From an uncultured Clostridia bacterium (GTDB lineage Bacteria; Bacillota; Clostridia; TANB77; CAG-508), in contig CAPBNZ010000049.1 in assembly GCA_948585895.1 (NCBI GenBank), forward strand, positions 1-13,669: DNA of 13,669 nucleotides, read 5' to 3'. This document shows positions 7,295-13,669 of the stretch, piece by piece; position 1 is the first letter of the stretch, and each line of letters opens with the position of its first letter. Below the pieces are notes generated by a model that was not told the DNA's origin, ran no database searches, and saw only the letters and a list, made by a program, of their open reading frames with translations. The position numbers and the translations under genes are program-made.

Positions 7295-7966
7295 CTAGTT
7301 TTCTATTTTTCTTGCGACTATTGCTAATCTTCCGTCATTTTGTGAATATTCACAAGTAGATAATGTTAAAAGCTGGTCGCTGTATTGTGCTGTTTTTCCT
7401 GTATCATAAATACTTGCTTTTTTACAATTCTTTATGTATTCGTTATATTCTTCTTCATTTTCTGCATTGATAAAAAAGTAATACTTAAATACATTTTTAT
7501 CGCTTTTTCCCCACTCACCACTATTAGCACCTAACATACATTTTATACTACTATCATTAAATAGCTTATTAAAATGATTTATTGCTACATCATTTACAAA
7601 AGGAGAAGAAGTTTCATTTTTTGATACATCTAGTTCAGCAGATATATAATACTCTTTACTACTTAGTTTTAAATTATTCAACTTGCTTTCAAGACGTTTC
7701 TTATTACTTTCATTCCAATTAGCCCATTTAACTGTTATAGTTTTGCTTTTTAATAATGTATGACTACTATCATATAATGATACATTTATTTTTGATAAAT
7801 CCATTATTCCGTTGTTATCATTTTGAACAAAAGATGTTGCGATAGATATTCCTTGAATATCTCCAACAGTAGATTTAATTTTTTTCTCTATTTCTTCTAA
7901 TGGGGAAGGAACATTTGTGTTTTTTATAAGGGCATAATCTAATATCAATTCAAATGAAACTAGCAA
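7295..7966 (-). pseudogene. Chimeric ORF ending in a class B sortase C-terminus
   Basis: The last 65 or so residues (from VFKYYFF, about 159, to the end) match the C-terminal part of class B sortases: E-E-EYNEYI, YDTG at 187-190, LLTLSTC at 199-205 with the catalytic C205, and R213 in DGR. The catalytic His, which lies well upstream in sortases, and the N-terminal membrane anchor are absent. Residues 1-158 do not look like sortase; they are soluble, with VKWANWNE at 79-86, and I do not recognise them. The only available start is a TTG at 7964-7966 without a ribosome site; the first ATG is at residue 54. Sortase B genes are common in the transfer region of Tn1549-like conjugative elements, so this is probably a deletion fusion left by a decayed element. 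Confidence 0.6.
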
Positions 7967-7977
7967 GGAGAAACTCT

Positions 7978-8361
7978 CTATAACTCTAGCTTCTTATATC
8001 TTTTACTATACTCATTTATATTGATATTTCTATTATTTGTTTTGTTTAGAAACATATAGCTTGCGTTGATATTGGCATACGAAACAGGATTACTTTTCCT
8101 TATGTAGTTTTGCATTTCATATTCTAGCCTATAAAATGCTCGTTTATCATTGATTATATACAAAACATCGTTGTAAGTATCATTTGAAAGAAAGCCATCG
8201 TGATTAAATGTTTCGTTCCAATATTTTTTTGATCTCCTTTGTTTATCTTCTCATTTTCTAAGTAGTATGTTTAGTTGTATATGCTTATTTACTTGTGGGA
8301 AAAACTCTGTAAAGATTTCATTTAAGTTGTCAAAGTTAAAAGTTATTGAACACGTTGACAT
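7978..8361 (-). pseudogene. Hypothetical protein gene with in-frame TGA
   Basis: Starting at ATG 8359-8361, 36 codons are followed by TGA at 8251-8253. The same frame then continues for 90 codons to TAG at 7978-7980, giving one 126-residue protein interrupted by a single stop. Upstream lies an AAGGTGG ribosome site about 11 nt away and an extended -10 (TGGTAAAAT, 8394-8402). The composition is even across the stop and looks like real coding sequence. I do not recognise the protein. Readthrough or recoding is possible in principle, but next to the broken sortase ORF simple decay is likelier. Confidence 0.6.
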
Positions 8362-8700
8362 TATTTGATTACACCACCTTTCTCTATACCCTTATTTTAC
8401 CATAGTTTACATAATAGAACAGGTGCTTGGAGATAAGTTTTTTAACTTTTTATCATTATTTTGTGAACGGCAATAGAAGTTACGCCCAGCACTTGTTGGG
8501 GTATTAAAAAGTGAAGTCCTAGAAACCTTTTAAAGCATTTATAATCATTAAGGTGACAGGGAAAAAAATAAAAATACGATTAACCTAGACTAATTTAGAA
8601 GTAAGTAAAAAATCAGAAAAGGGGGGTTACAAAAATAAATAAGAAGTAATTTAATTCGGTAGATATAATGATATAAATTGTAAAATTTTACATTGTTCGC
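8362..8700. other. Non-coding stretch in the element remnant
   Basis: No believable gene is visible. It holds an extended -10 on the minus strand (8394-8402) for the interrupted gene. A compact hairpin CCCAGC-ACTT-GTTGGG lies at 8485-8500 without a T-run, so it is not a terminator. A ribosome-site-like AAAAGGGGGG near 8618-8628 has no start codon after it. It may be what is left of regulatory or transfer-origin DNA of the older element. Confidence 0.35.
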
Positions 8701-8729
8701 TTGAATAAAGTAGAAAAATATTGTAATAT
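8701..8729 (+). promoter_or_regulatory. Promoter of the 36-residue gene
   Basis: TTGAAT (8701-8706), a 17-bp spacer and TAATAT (8724-8729) precede the small gene by about 65 bp. Confidence 0.6.
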
Positions 8730-8792
8730 ATTACCAACCTTTCAATGTCAAAAGGCAGTCTTTTACATAAGGACGGAAAGGGGGTATATGAT

Positions 8793-8903
8793 ATGACACA
8801 AGCCGAACTTATTCTACAATTGGTTGAAAAACTTTTAGCAGAAAGAGATAAAAACAATAATCTTCAATCTCAAGTAGAAGAAAGCAAAAAGAGTAAAGAC
8901 TAA
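8793..8903 (+). CDS. Small 36-residue charged protein
   Basis: ATG at 8793 follows an AAAGGGGG ribosome site at 8 nt; a nearer ATG at 8788 is closed by TGA two codons on. The product starts MTQAELILQLVEKLLAERDK and ends in a Lys/Ser/Glu-rich tail. It looks like one amphipathic or coiled-coil helix with no membrane segment, signal peptide or Cys. It has its own promoter and a clear terminator, so it is a stand-alone transcription unit rather than chance. I do not recognise it; small helical proteins of this sort occur in mobile elements and phages, with unknown roles. Confidence 0.65.
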   Translation: MTQAELILQLVEKLLAERDKNNNLQSQVEESKKSKD

Positions 8904-9214
8904 AAGTGTCATTACATAGTCAGAATTGGAAAGTATTTGAGGGTGCTTTCCTTTTCTTTTATTTCTATACAAGAAAAAAAAGTATGTGCATTGAGGTACA
9001 CATACAAGTAAACAATATAACACAGCCGAACTAGAGTACATTGTTTAATGTAACTATATAATAACACAATTTTTTAACATTGTCAAATGAATTTTCGTAA
9101 TTGTTTTTAGCCAGAAATTTCAAACAGTATATTTATTTTAATATATATATCGAAATATATAGCAAAATATGATAGAATTTGTCTATATTATAAATAAAAA
9201 GGAGAAAAGCGGAA
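8904..9214. other. Hairpin-rich spacer up to the second att
   Basis: No gene is seen. Beyond the terminator at 8928-8965 there is a 7-bp hairpin GTATGTG (8982-8988) with CACATAC (8999-9005), and a wider inverted repeat TAAACAAT near 9009 with ATTGTTTA near 9040. The DNA from about 9100 is very AT-rich, with TATATATATCGAAATATATA near 9143. An AAAAAGGAG ribosome-site-like sequence (9196-9203) directly precedes the att core but has no start codon after it, as if a gene start had been cut off by integration. Confidence 0.4.
8928..8965 (+). terminator. Terminator of the 36-residue gene
   Basis: GGAAAGTA (8928-8935) pairs with TGCTTTCC (8944-8951, one G-T pair) around an 8-nt loop and is followed by TTTTCTTTTATTTC. 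Confidence 0.75.
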
Positions 9215-9259
9215 CTCATAACCCAAAGGTCGTAAGTTCGAGTCTTACCCCCGCAACCA
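9215..9259 (+). repeat. Attachment site: duplicated 3' half of tRNA-fMet
   Basis: These 45 bp match the intact tRNA from anticodon loop to CCA at 40 of 45 positions, with the first 18 identical. The T arm GTAAG-TTCGAGT-CTTAC is fully paired although two of its pairs differ from the intact gene, and the acceptor strand is CCCCGCA rather than CTCCGCA. It has no 5' half, so it is not a functional tRNA. It marks the left end of the element carrying the integrase; the partner site at the other end is outside the window. Confidence 0.8.
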
Positions 9260-9270
9260 AAGATTTAATT

Positions 9271-9304
9271 AGAGTCGCAAGAGATTGTGGACTCTTATTT
9301 TTTT
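9271..9304 (+). terminator. Terminator following the att half-tRNA
   Basis: AGAGTC (9271-9276) pairs with GACTCT (9290-9295), extended inward by CAA/TTG, and is followed by TATTTTTTT. It stands where a tRNA terminator would stand, supporting derivation of the half-tRNA from a real tRNA locus. Confidence 0.75.
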
Positions 9305-9329
9305 GACTAAAATTCTATTTTTACAAAAG

Positions 9330-9353
9330 TGGGGACAATTTGGGGACAGTCCC
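9330..9353. repeat. TGGGGACA direct repeats, possible integrase sites
   Basis: TGGGGACA occurs at 9330-9337 and 9341-9348, 11 bp apart (one helical turn), and the second copy runs into the palindrome GGGACAGTCCC (9343-9353). Position between att and the integrase gene suits arm-type binding sites of integrase or excisionase. Repeats are seen; the role is inferred. Confidence 0.45.
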
Positions 9354-9452
9354 TACATTTTTATTCATTAAATAGCATACTTTAGCCTTGCTAATTTATA
9401 TTAAACTTTGAAAATCAAAAAAGTAATTTTCGAGAAATTTTGAAAAGAGTTT

Positions 9453-10628
9453 TTATACGAGCATTTTCTCTAAAACTTGACCTGCTTCTTTATTATGAGC
9501 TTCAACCGGATGCACATAGAAGTTTAAGGTAGTAGTTATTTGAGCATGCCCTAATCTTGATGCTACAACAGCTACATCTACATTTTTAGATATAAGCAAA
9601 ATAGCATTTGTGTGTCGCAAACCATGAAAAGTAATTTTTGGTAAGTTGTTCTTTGCAATGAAAGAACGAAACCAATCTGTAATTGTATCAGGATGCATTG
9701 GATTACCATTCCAAGTAACAAATAGTCTATTTGAGTTAATCCATAAATTGCCACATTTTTCTTTTTCAGTATCATACCAAGTTTTATATTTGTTAAGCAT
9801 ATTTATAACGATATCAGGAATTCCAACTTTTCTAATTGAACTATGTGTCTTTGGATCTTTTACGAAAATGCCTTTTTCAGAAGTGTATTGACTTGCTTTA
9901 GTAATATTAACAAAACCTTCTTTAAAATCGATATCTGACCATTCTAAGCCTAATACTTCGCCTCTACGCATACCAGTAAACAATGTTAAAATAACAATAG
10001 TTTGAAATTTGATTTCTTCATTTTCTAATGCTTCTAATAATTGTTTACATTGGATATCATCATAGTATTTAATTTGAGGTCTTTCGTGTTTAGGTGGCTT
10101 AACTCTGTCAGCTGGATTATAAGGTAGTATCTGCCAATATACTGCATTTTGTAGCATAGCATGAAGTAAACGATGATGCTCTAATATTGTTTTAGAAGAT
10201 AGACTCTTCATTACAGTCTTTCCGTTATGATTTTTACATCTTTTTAGTTGATGATCTTTTGAAAGATAATCGTAAAAATTCATAATGTGAGTTGGTTTAA
10301 TATTGCATAACTTATAATGACCGAAATATGGAATAATTCGTGATTTTAGCATTCCTTTATATCTTTCATAAGTTTTTGGTGCTAATTCTTTTTCACCATA
10401 ATTTTTAGCCCATAAATCTGTAAATTCTTTAAATGTCATTGAAGAGTTTTGCAAAACAATACCATTTTCTACTTCATAAACAAAGTTCACAAGTTCTTTG
10501 TCTGCTTCACGCCTACTATTTGCTTTTATACTTTTAGTATATCTAATTCTGTTACCATAGCTGTCAAAACCATGTGATACAATTAATCTCCATGAGCGTT
10601 TGCCTCTCTTTTCAAGATACCCTGCCAT
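9453..10628 (-). CDS. int: Tyrosine recombinase, Tn916/phage-type integrase
   Basis: The 391-residue protein catalyses site-specific recombination between element and tRNA-fMet att sites. Counting from the chosen ATG, residues 1-60 are an AP2-like arm-binding domain (GYLEKRGKRSWRL), about 65-170 the SAM-like core-binding domain, and 185-391 the catalytic domain. The full active set is present: R221 (TGMRRGE), K260, H335 and R338 (HGLRHT), H361 (LGH) and Y371. ATG 10628 is preferred because GGGAGG lies about 10 nt upstream; the in-frame GTG at 10640 directly abuts that site. The gene points toward the att at 9215, 193 bp beyond its stop, and follows the DUF6076 gene by 53 bp, so the two are probably co-transcribed. 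Confidence 0.95.
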   Translation of the reverse strand: MAGYLEKRGKRSWRLIVSHGFDSYGNRIRYTKSIKANSRREADKELVNFVYEVENGIVLQNSSMTFKEFTDLWAKNYGEKELAPKTYERYKGMLKSRIIPYFGHYKLCNIKPTHIMNFYDYLSKDHQLKRCKNHNGKTVMKSLSSKTILEHHRLLHAMLQNAVYWQILPYNPADRVKPPKHERPQIKYYDDIQCKQLLEALENEEIKFQTIVILTLFTGMRRGEVLGLEWSDIDFKEGFVNITKASQYTSEKGIFVKDPKTHSSIRKVGIPDIVINMLNKYKTWYDTEKEKCGNLWINSNRLFVTWNGNPMHPDTITDWFRSFIAKNNLPKITFHGLRHTNAILLISKNVDVAVVASRLGHAQITTTLNFYVHPVEAHNKEAGQVLEKMLV

Positions 10629-10681
10629 TACTTTTTTCACCTCCCTTCAGTATACCTATGGCAAGGATTTTTATATATAAT

Positions 10682-11890
10682 TTATTTTTTTCTAGTTTCT
10701 TCTATCCATTTTAGAAATTCTTCTTCTGTTTTTAAACCTTGTTTTATGTCCTTTTTAAATTTATTAGCTTCATTTTTCCATTGCTCATATTTTTCTAAAT
10801 ACATAGGAATATCAGGATTTCTATTTGCTAACATTTTTTTTGCTGATAGAGTTTTTCTATATAATGAATTTATTTCATCTTTTTTTAACTTTTCATTATA
10901 AGTAATCATTGCACCGATTTCTTGACACGTCTTTCCATTTTCAAATATATTGTCACAATACAGAGTATTCTTTTTAGAAGATGGAATAAAATAATTACCA
11001 CAATGTTTACAAATATATATGGGTGTATTATTTTTTATTAATTCTAAAATACTTATAAAACAAGCACTTTCGATTATATGACAGTTAAAACAAAGAGGTG
11101 TAAAGAGTTCATCATCATATTCTGTAGGGTAATTTTTTATATATTCTGAAATTGCCTTGGCTTTTTCTTCAAAATTGCCTTTGTTAGTACATGAATTTAT
11201 ATTTATATATTTCATTGGCTCAACATCATATGCAATAGCTATATATGAATTTAATGTTAGAAATATTTCAGAATAATTATCGAAGTCAGCTTGTTTATAG
11301 ATATAGAATCTTTCTGCAATAGAAAAATTATTTAAATAGTCTAAATTTGATAGATTATTTATGAAATTTATAATTGTTCTAAATTGAGATTGATAGTATG
11401 TTAAAATTTCTTTTCGTTCTTCATAATTATTTTTACAAACTAAAATAAAGTCTTTTTCAGTTAAGAAAATGTTTTCTGCATCATTAGTAATATTTAAATT
11501 TGTATATTCATTAAAGGGGTTACCAATGTCTTTATTATCATTGTTAAAGACTAAAGCTGGTAATCCATAATTATATATAAATTCCACAAAAGAATTGAAA
11601 TCTGTGAAATCATAGTTCAAAAATTTTAATAAAGTTGTTCCTAGTTTATTTTTTTCAGCAGTAAAATCAGATTTATACAATTTGCAAATACTATCAGAAT
11701 AGGTTGAAAGATATTTAGTATATTCTTTTTTTGTTTTAAATTCATTTCTTTCTTTAAGTATTGTATATGTGTCATTGGCTTTATTATATGTTGCATTTAC
11801 AATAGAAAAAGCATCTCTTGTAAAAAGTTCCATATTGTTTATGATTGACATTTTCATATAATAAATTCTGGATACAACATCAAATTTCAT
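10682..11890 (-). CDS. DUF6076-type protein with C-terminal zinc motif
   Basis: The 402-residue protein is soluble, rich in Asn, Lys and Tyr. A four-cysteine motif lies at 294-322: C294-x2-C297, then NYFIPSSKK, YCD with C312, and C322 in GKTCQEIG. This pattern, with a helical tail (330-402), fits the DUF6076 family as I recall it, found in clostridial mobile elements; the function is unknown. A further C267/C270 pair (CFNC) precedes it. The start is secure: AAGGAGGT with 5-nt spacing. It is transcribed from the perfect minus-strand promoter at 12017-12045 through a 120-nt leader, ahead of int. Position between the control region and integrase suggests a regulator of integration or of element maintenance, but this is only inference. 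Confidence 0.75.
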   Translation of the reverse strand: MKFDVVSRIYYMKMSIINNMELFTRDAFSIVNATYNKANDTYTILKERNEFKTKKEYTKYLSTYSDSICKLYKSDFTAEKNKLGTTLLKFLNYDFTDFNSFVEFIYNYGLPALVFNNDNKDIGNPFNEYTNLNITNDAENIFLTEKDFILVCKNNYEERKEILTYYQSQFRTIINFINNLSNLDYLNNFSIAERFYIYKQADFDNYSEIFLTLNSYIAIAYDVEPMKYININSCTNKGNFEEKAKAISEYIKNYPTEYDDELFTPLCFNCHIIESACFISILELIKNNTPIYICKHCGNYFIPSSKKNTLYCDNIFENGKTCQEIGAMITYNEKLKKDEINSLYRKTLSAKKMLANRNPDIPMYLEKYEQWKNEANKFKKDIKQGLKTEEEFLKWIEETRKK

Positions 11891-11900
11891 ACAAACCTCC

Positions 11901-11911
11901 TTGTTAACAAT
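11901..11911. promoter_or_regulatory. Palindrome TTGTTAACAA next to DUF6076 start
   Basis: TTGTTAACAAT abuts the AAGGAGGT ribosome site of the DUF6076 gene and repeats the palindrome at 12005-12016. A half-copy TTAACAATT lies at 11979-11987 between them. Repeated palindromes at both ends of a leader suggest a repressor operator pair. Confidence 0.5.
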
Positions 11912-11963
11912 TCAATTCTAATAAAAAACATTGCTAATTGATATCAAAAAACATTAAAGATTA

Positions 11964-11992
11964 TTGACTAATCACAAATTAACAATTAAAAT
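11964..11992 (+). promoter_or_regulatory. Rightward promoter for the xis-rep-dnaC operon
   Basis: TTGACT (11964-11969), a 17-bp spacer and TAAAAT (11987-11992). Transcription would start near 11999 and run through the opposing promoter to the excisionase-like gene with a leader of about 90 nt. The half palindrome TTAACAATT overlaps its spacer and -10. Confidence 0.55.
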
Positions 11993-12004
11993 ACAAATTA
12001 TAAA

Positions 12005-12016
12005 ATTGTTAACAAT
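12005..12016. promoter_or_regulatory. Central palindrome ATTGTTAACAAT between promoters
   Basis: This perfect 12-bp palindrome touches the -10 of the leftward promoter and lies just after the predicted start of the rightward one. A protein bound here would affect both. Confidence 0.55.
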
Positions 12017-12045
12017 ATTATACACAGCTAATTTTAAATTGTCAA
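12017..12045 (-). promoter_or_regulatory. Leftward promoter for DUF6076 and int
   Basis: On the minus strand TTGACA (12040-12045), a 17-bp spacer and TATAAT (12017-12022) form a perfect sigma-A consensus. The start would fall near 12010, inside the central palindrome. A perfect promoter in a quiescent mobile element is normally held by a repressor. Confidence 0.8.
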
Positions 12046-12091
12046 TACAAAATTTAAAATTTAGCGATTTAGAAGTTAGGAGGTGAGCAAT

Positions 12092-12298
12092 ATGACAATA
12101 GAGAAAATGCAAAGGACAACTTTAACAGCTAAAGAGGCAGCAGAATATTTAGGAATTTCATATTGGTTAATTACACAATTAGTAAAAAGAAAACAAATTC
12201 CTTGTTCTAGAGTTGGAAAAAGAATCTTATTTAGAAAAGAAGCCTTAGATATTTATCTAAGCAAAAAAGAAAATGATTCAATAGAAGAATCTTGTTAG
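12092..12298 (+). CDS. Excisionase-family HTH protein
   Basis: The 68-residue product is a single MerR-like winged-helix domain of the excisionase/DNA-binding (HTH_17) family: LTAKEAAEYLGISYWLITQL (11-30) is the helix-turn-helix and VKRKQIPCSRVGKRILFRKEAL the wing and following helix. Such proteins either direct the integrase toward excision or act as regulators. ATG 12092 has AGGAGG at 8 nt; an in-frame GTG at 12083 overlaps that site and is rejected. It is the first gene of the rightward operon and its stop lies 14 bp before the next start. Position far from int and divergent from it is common in ICE and prophage control regions. Confidence 0.8.
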   Translation: MTIEKMQRTTLTAKEAAEYLGISYWLITQLVKRKQIPCSRVGKRILFRKEALDIYLSKKENDSIEESC

Positions 12299-12312
12299 AA
12301 AGAAGGGAGGAC

Positions 12313-12783
12313 ATGGGACAAGTTGGATGGATAAAAGTAAATACAAATATATTTTCAAATAGAAAAATTAAAATCCTATTAAAAGAAAGGGAAGGGGACA
12401 CCTATTTTAGAATATGGATTCAAATTTTAACTATTGCAGGAGAATGTAATAGAGATGGTGGACTATATATTAGTGATAATACACCATTTAAAATCAAAGA
12501 TTTTACAAATATTATTGGAAAATCTTCGAAAACATTTACGAAAATTTTACAAAAATTTATAGACTTAGGGATGCTAATTTATAAACATGATACATACTTT
12601 GTAAAGAATTGGAGCAAGTATCAAAGTGTTGATAAACTTAAGAAAATTGGAAAGTCAAACAAAGTAATTGAAGAAAATTTAATTGAAAAAAGTTTTAATA
12701 ATACTACAAAAGAAAAGATAAGAAAAGAAGAAAATAGAAAGGAGACCAGAATAGATGAATCAAATTTTGAAACCCTCAATTGA
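12313..12783 (+). CDS. Phage-type replisome organiser (N-terminal domain)
   Basis: The 156-residue protein matches the N-terminal domain of phage replisome organisers, winged-helix proteins that bind an origin and recruit the helicase loader. Typical are VGWIKVNTNIFSNRKIKILL (4-23), EGDTYFRIWIQILTIAG (27-43), LYISDNTPF and the KFIDLGMLIY segment (81-90). The usual proteins are longer; here the domain is followed only by a basic, charged tail (103-156). The ATG at 12313 has GGGAGG only 2 nt away, unusually close; the alternative TTG at 12292 has no better site. It overlaps the helicase-loader gene by 29 bp, so the two form a replication module. An origin is often inside or next to such a gene, but I see no iterons here. 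Confidence 0.75.
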   Translation: MGQVGWIKVNTNIFSNRKIKILLKEREGDTYFRIWIQILTIAGECNRDGGLYISDNTPFKIKDFTNIIGKSSKTFTKILQKFIDLGMLIYKHDTYFVKNWSKYQSVDKLKKIGKSNKVIEENLIEKSFNNTTKEKIRKEENRKETRIDESNFETLN

Positions 12784-13624
12784 TAAAAATGACTGTATTG
12801 AATGTGAATATTGCAAAAACAAATTATACAGAAAAACAATAGAATGGGAACTGTATGGGACAAAAAGAGTAATAACATTAGATTATGAAAGATGTAATTG
12901 TAATGATGCACAAGCATATTGGAATGAATATGATTTAAAAAAGTTAAGGATGCTAGAGGAAGAAAAGAAACTAGAATTGATGCAAGAATTTTCAAAAAGG
13001 GTTGAAAGAATTATAAAAAATAGCAAGATGAGTAAAAGAAATTTAAGTTATAAATTTGATAATTTCAAGCCAAATAATAGTAATAGAAAAGTATTTAATA
13101 ATTTAAAAAACTATAGTAAAAAATTAGTAAATGGCATAGAGAAAAAGGGATTAATTTTGGTAGGAAATAACGGAGTTGGTAAAACACATTTAGCTTGTAG
13201 TATTGCAAATAAATTAATTGAAAATGGAACATCAGTAATATATGGTACATTAATTAATTTATTGGCAGAATTAAGAAATTCATACTATATAGATAACAAT
13301 ATTTCAGAAATGGAAATTATCAAATTATATGAAAGTGTTGACCTATTAATCATAGATGATTTAGGAAAAGAAAAGCCAAGTGAATGGGGATTAGAAAAGT
13401 TATTTACTATTATAAACAGCAGATATGAAAATAATTTACCAGTAGTTATAACAACAAATTATAATCAAAATTCTTTAGTGGAGAGATTAAGCTTGAATGG
13501 AGAAATTGAGACAGCAAAGTCAATTATTTCAAGATTATATGAGATGTGTTATTTAGTAAAAATAGATGACATAGATCATAGAATTAAAAAGAAAAAAGTT
13601 AGTAATTGCGGGAACAATGACTAA
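12755..13624 (+). CDS. dnaC: DnaC/DnaI-type helicase loader (AAA+ ATPase)
   Basis: The 289-residue protein loads the replicative helicase onto DNA at the element's origin. Walker A GNNGVGKT is at 137-144, Walker B LLIIDDLGKE at 197-206, sensor I VVITTNY at 230-236 and a probable arginine finger R260 in SIISRL. The N-terminal part has C14, C17, C20 and C47, C49, a likely zinc-binding site of the DnaI kind, followed by a coiled region at 60-95. The ATG has AAAGGAGA about 10 nt upstream, inside the replisome organiser gene. Phage-type loaders of this kind accompany replisome organisers in prophages, IMEs and some ICEs. It is complete in the window; the following 45 bp contain no further start. 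Confidence 0.92.
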   Translation: MNQILKPSIDKNDCIECEYCKNKLYRKTIEWELYGTKRVITLDYERCNCNDAQAYWNEYDLKKLRMLEEEKKLELMQEFSKRVERIIKNSKMSKRNLSYKFDNFKPNNSNRKVFNNLKNYSKKLVNGIEKKGLILVGNNGVGKTHLACSIANKLIENGTSVIYGTLINLLAELRNSYYIDNNISEMEIIKLYESVDLLIIDDLGKEKPSEWGLEKLFTIINSRYENNLPVVITTNYNQNSLVERLSLNGEIETAKSIISRLYEMCYLVKIDDIDHRIKKKKVSNCGNND

Positions 13625-13669
13625 CTAAAAAGATTACTTTTTTAAATGTTTTCTATAAAAATTATAATT

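Noticed and set aside
8485..8500. oriT or terminator at the CCCAGC/GTTGGG hairpin
   Set aside because: There is no T-run, and I cannot match it to a known nic site; listed only as a hairpin.
8651..9041. Two minus-strand frames opposite the 36-residue gene, one resembling a membrane protein
   Set aside because: They lack ribosome sites, cross the plus-strand promoter and terminator, and look hydrophobic only because they are antisense to AT-rich DNA.
9196..9260. Second functional tRNA gene
   Set aside because: Only the 3' half is present; the sequence before the anticodon loop cannot form the acceptor, D or anticodon 5' strands.
12621..12995. Minus-strand 124-codon frame over the rep/dnaC junction
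   Set aside because: It runs opposite two overlapping well-recognised genes and has shadow-like composition.
1..13669. CRISPR array
   Set aside because: No regularly spaced repeats of suitable length were seen on either strand.

Overview
The window is AT-rich DNA with strong Shine-Dalgarno sites, clear sigma-A-type promoters and rho-independent terminators. The gene content (comM-dprA-yraN cluster, class B sortase remnant, phage-type rep/helicase-loader pair, DUF6076 protein) points to a low-GC Firmicute, most likely class Clostridia. The genus cannot be read from the sequence.

Left part (1-3130), minus strand: a truncated DUF3800-type remnant at the very edge, then a chromosomal housekeeping/competence cluster read right to left: comM (YifB), dprA and yraN, closed by a terminator near 300. 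comM carries one extra base exactly inside its Walker A motif, so it is broken as written.

Middle (3130-6760): a short inverted-repeat element that looks like a MITE, an orphan strong terminator, then a compact type II restriction-modification island. A small Cro/CI-type regulator (probable C protein) sits 25 bp upstream of a ScaI-family-like restriction endonuclease. A 718-residue DPPY DNA methyltransferase with a zinc-ribbon-rich insert converges on the nuclease gene, and both share a bidirectional terminator. An 18-bp near-palindrome in front of the regulator is a candidate operator.

Right part (6900-13669): an initiator tRNA-fMet gene that acts as an integration hot spot. Its 3' half (45 bp from the anticodon loop to CCA) is repeated about 2.2 kb downstream at 9215-9259, with an identical 18-bp core and compensated T-stem changes. 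The 2.2 kb between the two copies is a graveyard: an unidentified 3' fragment, an ORF ending in a class B sortase C-terminus without its catalytic His, a gene with an in-frame TGA, and a tidy 36-codon gene with its own promoter and terminator. To the right of the second copy begins an integrated element whose far end lies outside the window: tyrosine integrase, DUF6076-type zinc protein (both minus strand), then a regulatory region with two face-to-face promoters around a TTGTTAACAA palindrome, and a plus-strand operon of excisionase-like protein, phage-type replisome organiser and DnaC/DnaI-type helicase loader. The likely picture is tandem accretion of mobile elements at one tRNA-fMet gene: an old decayed one on the left and an intact-looking ICE/IME/prophage-like one on the right.
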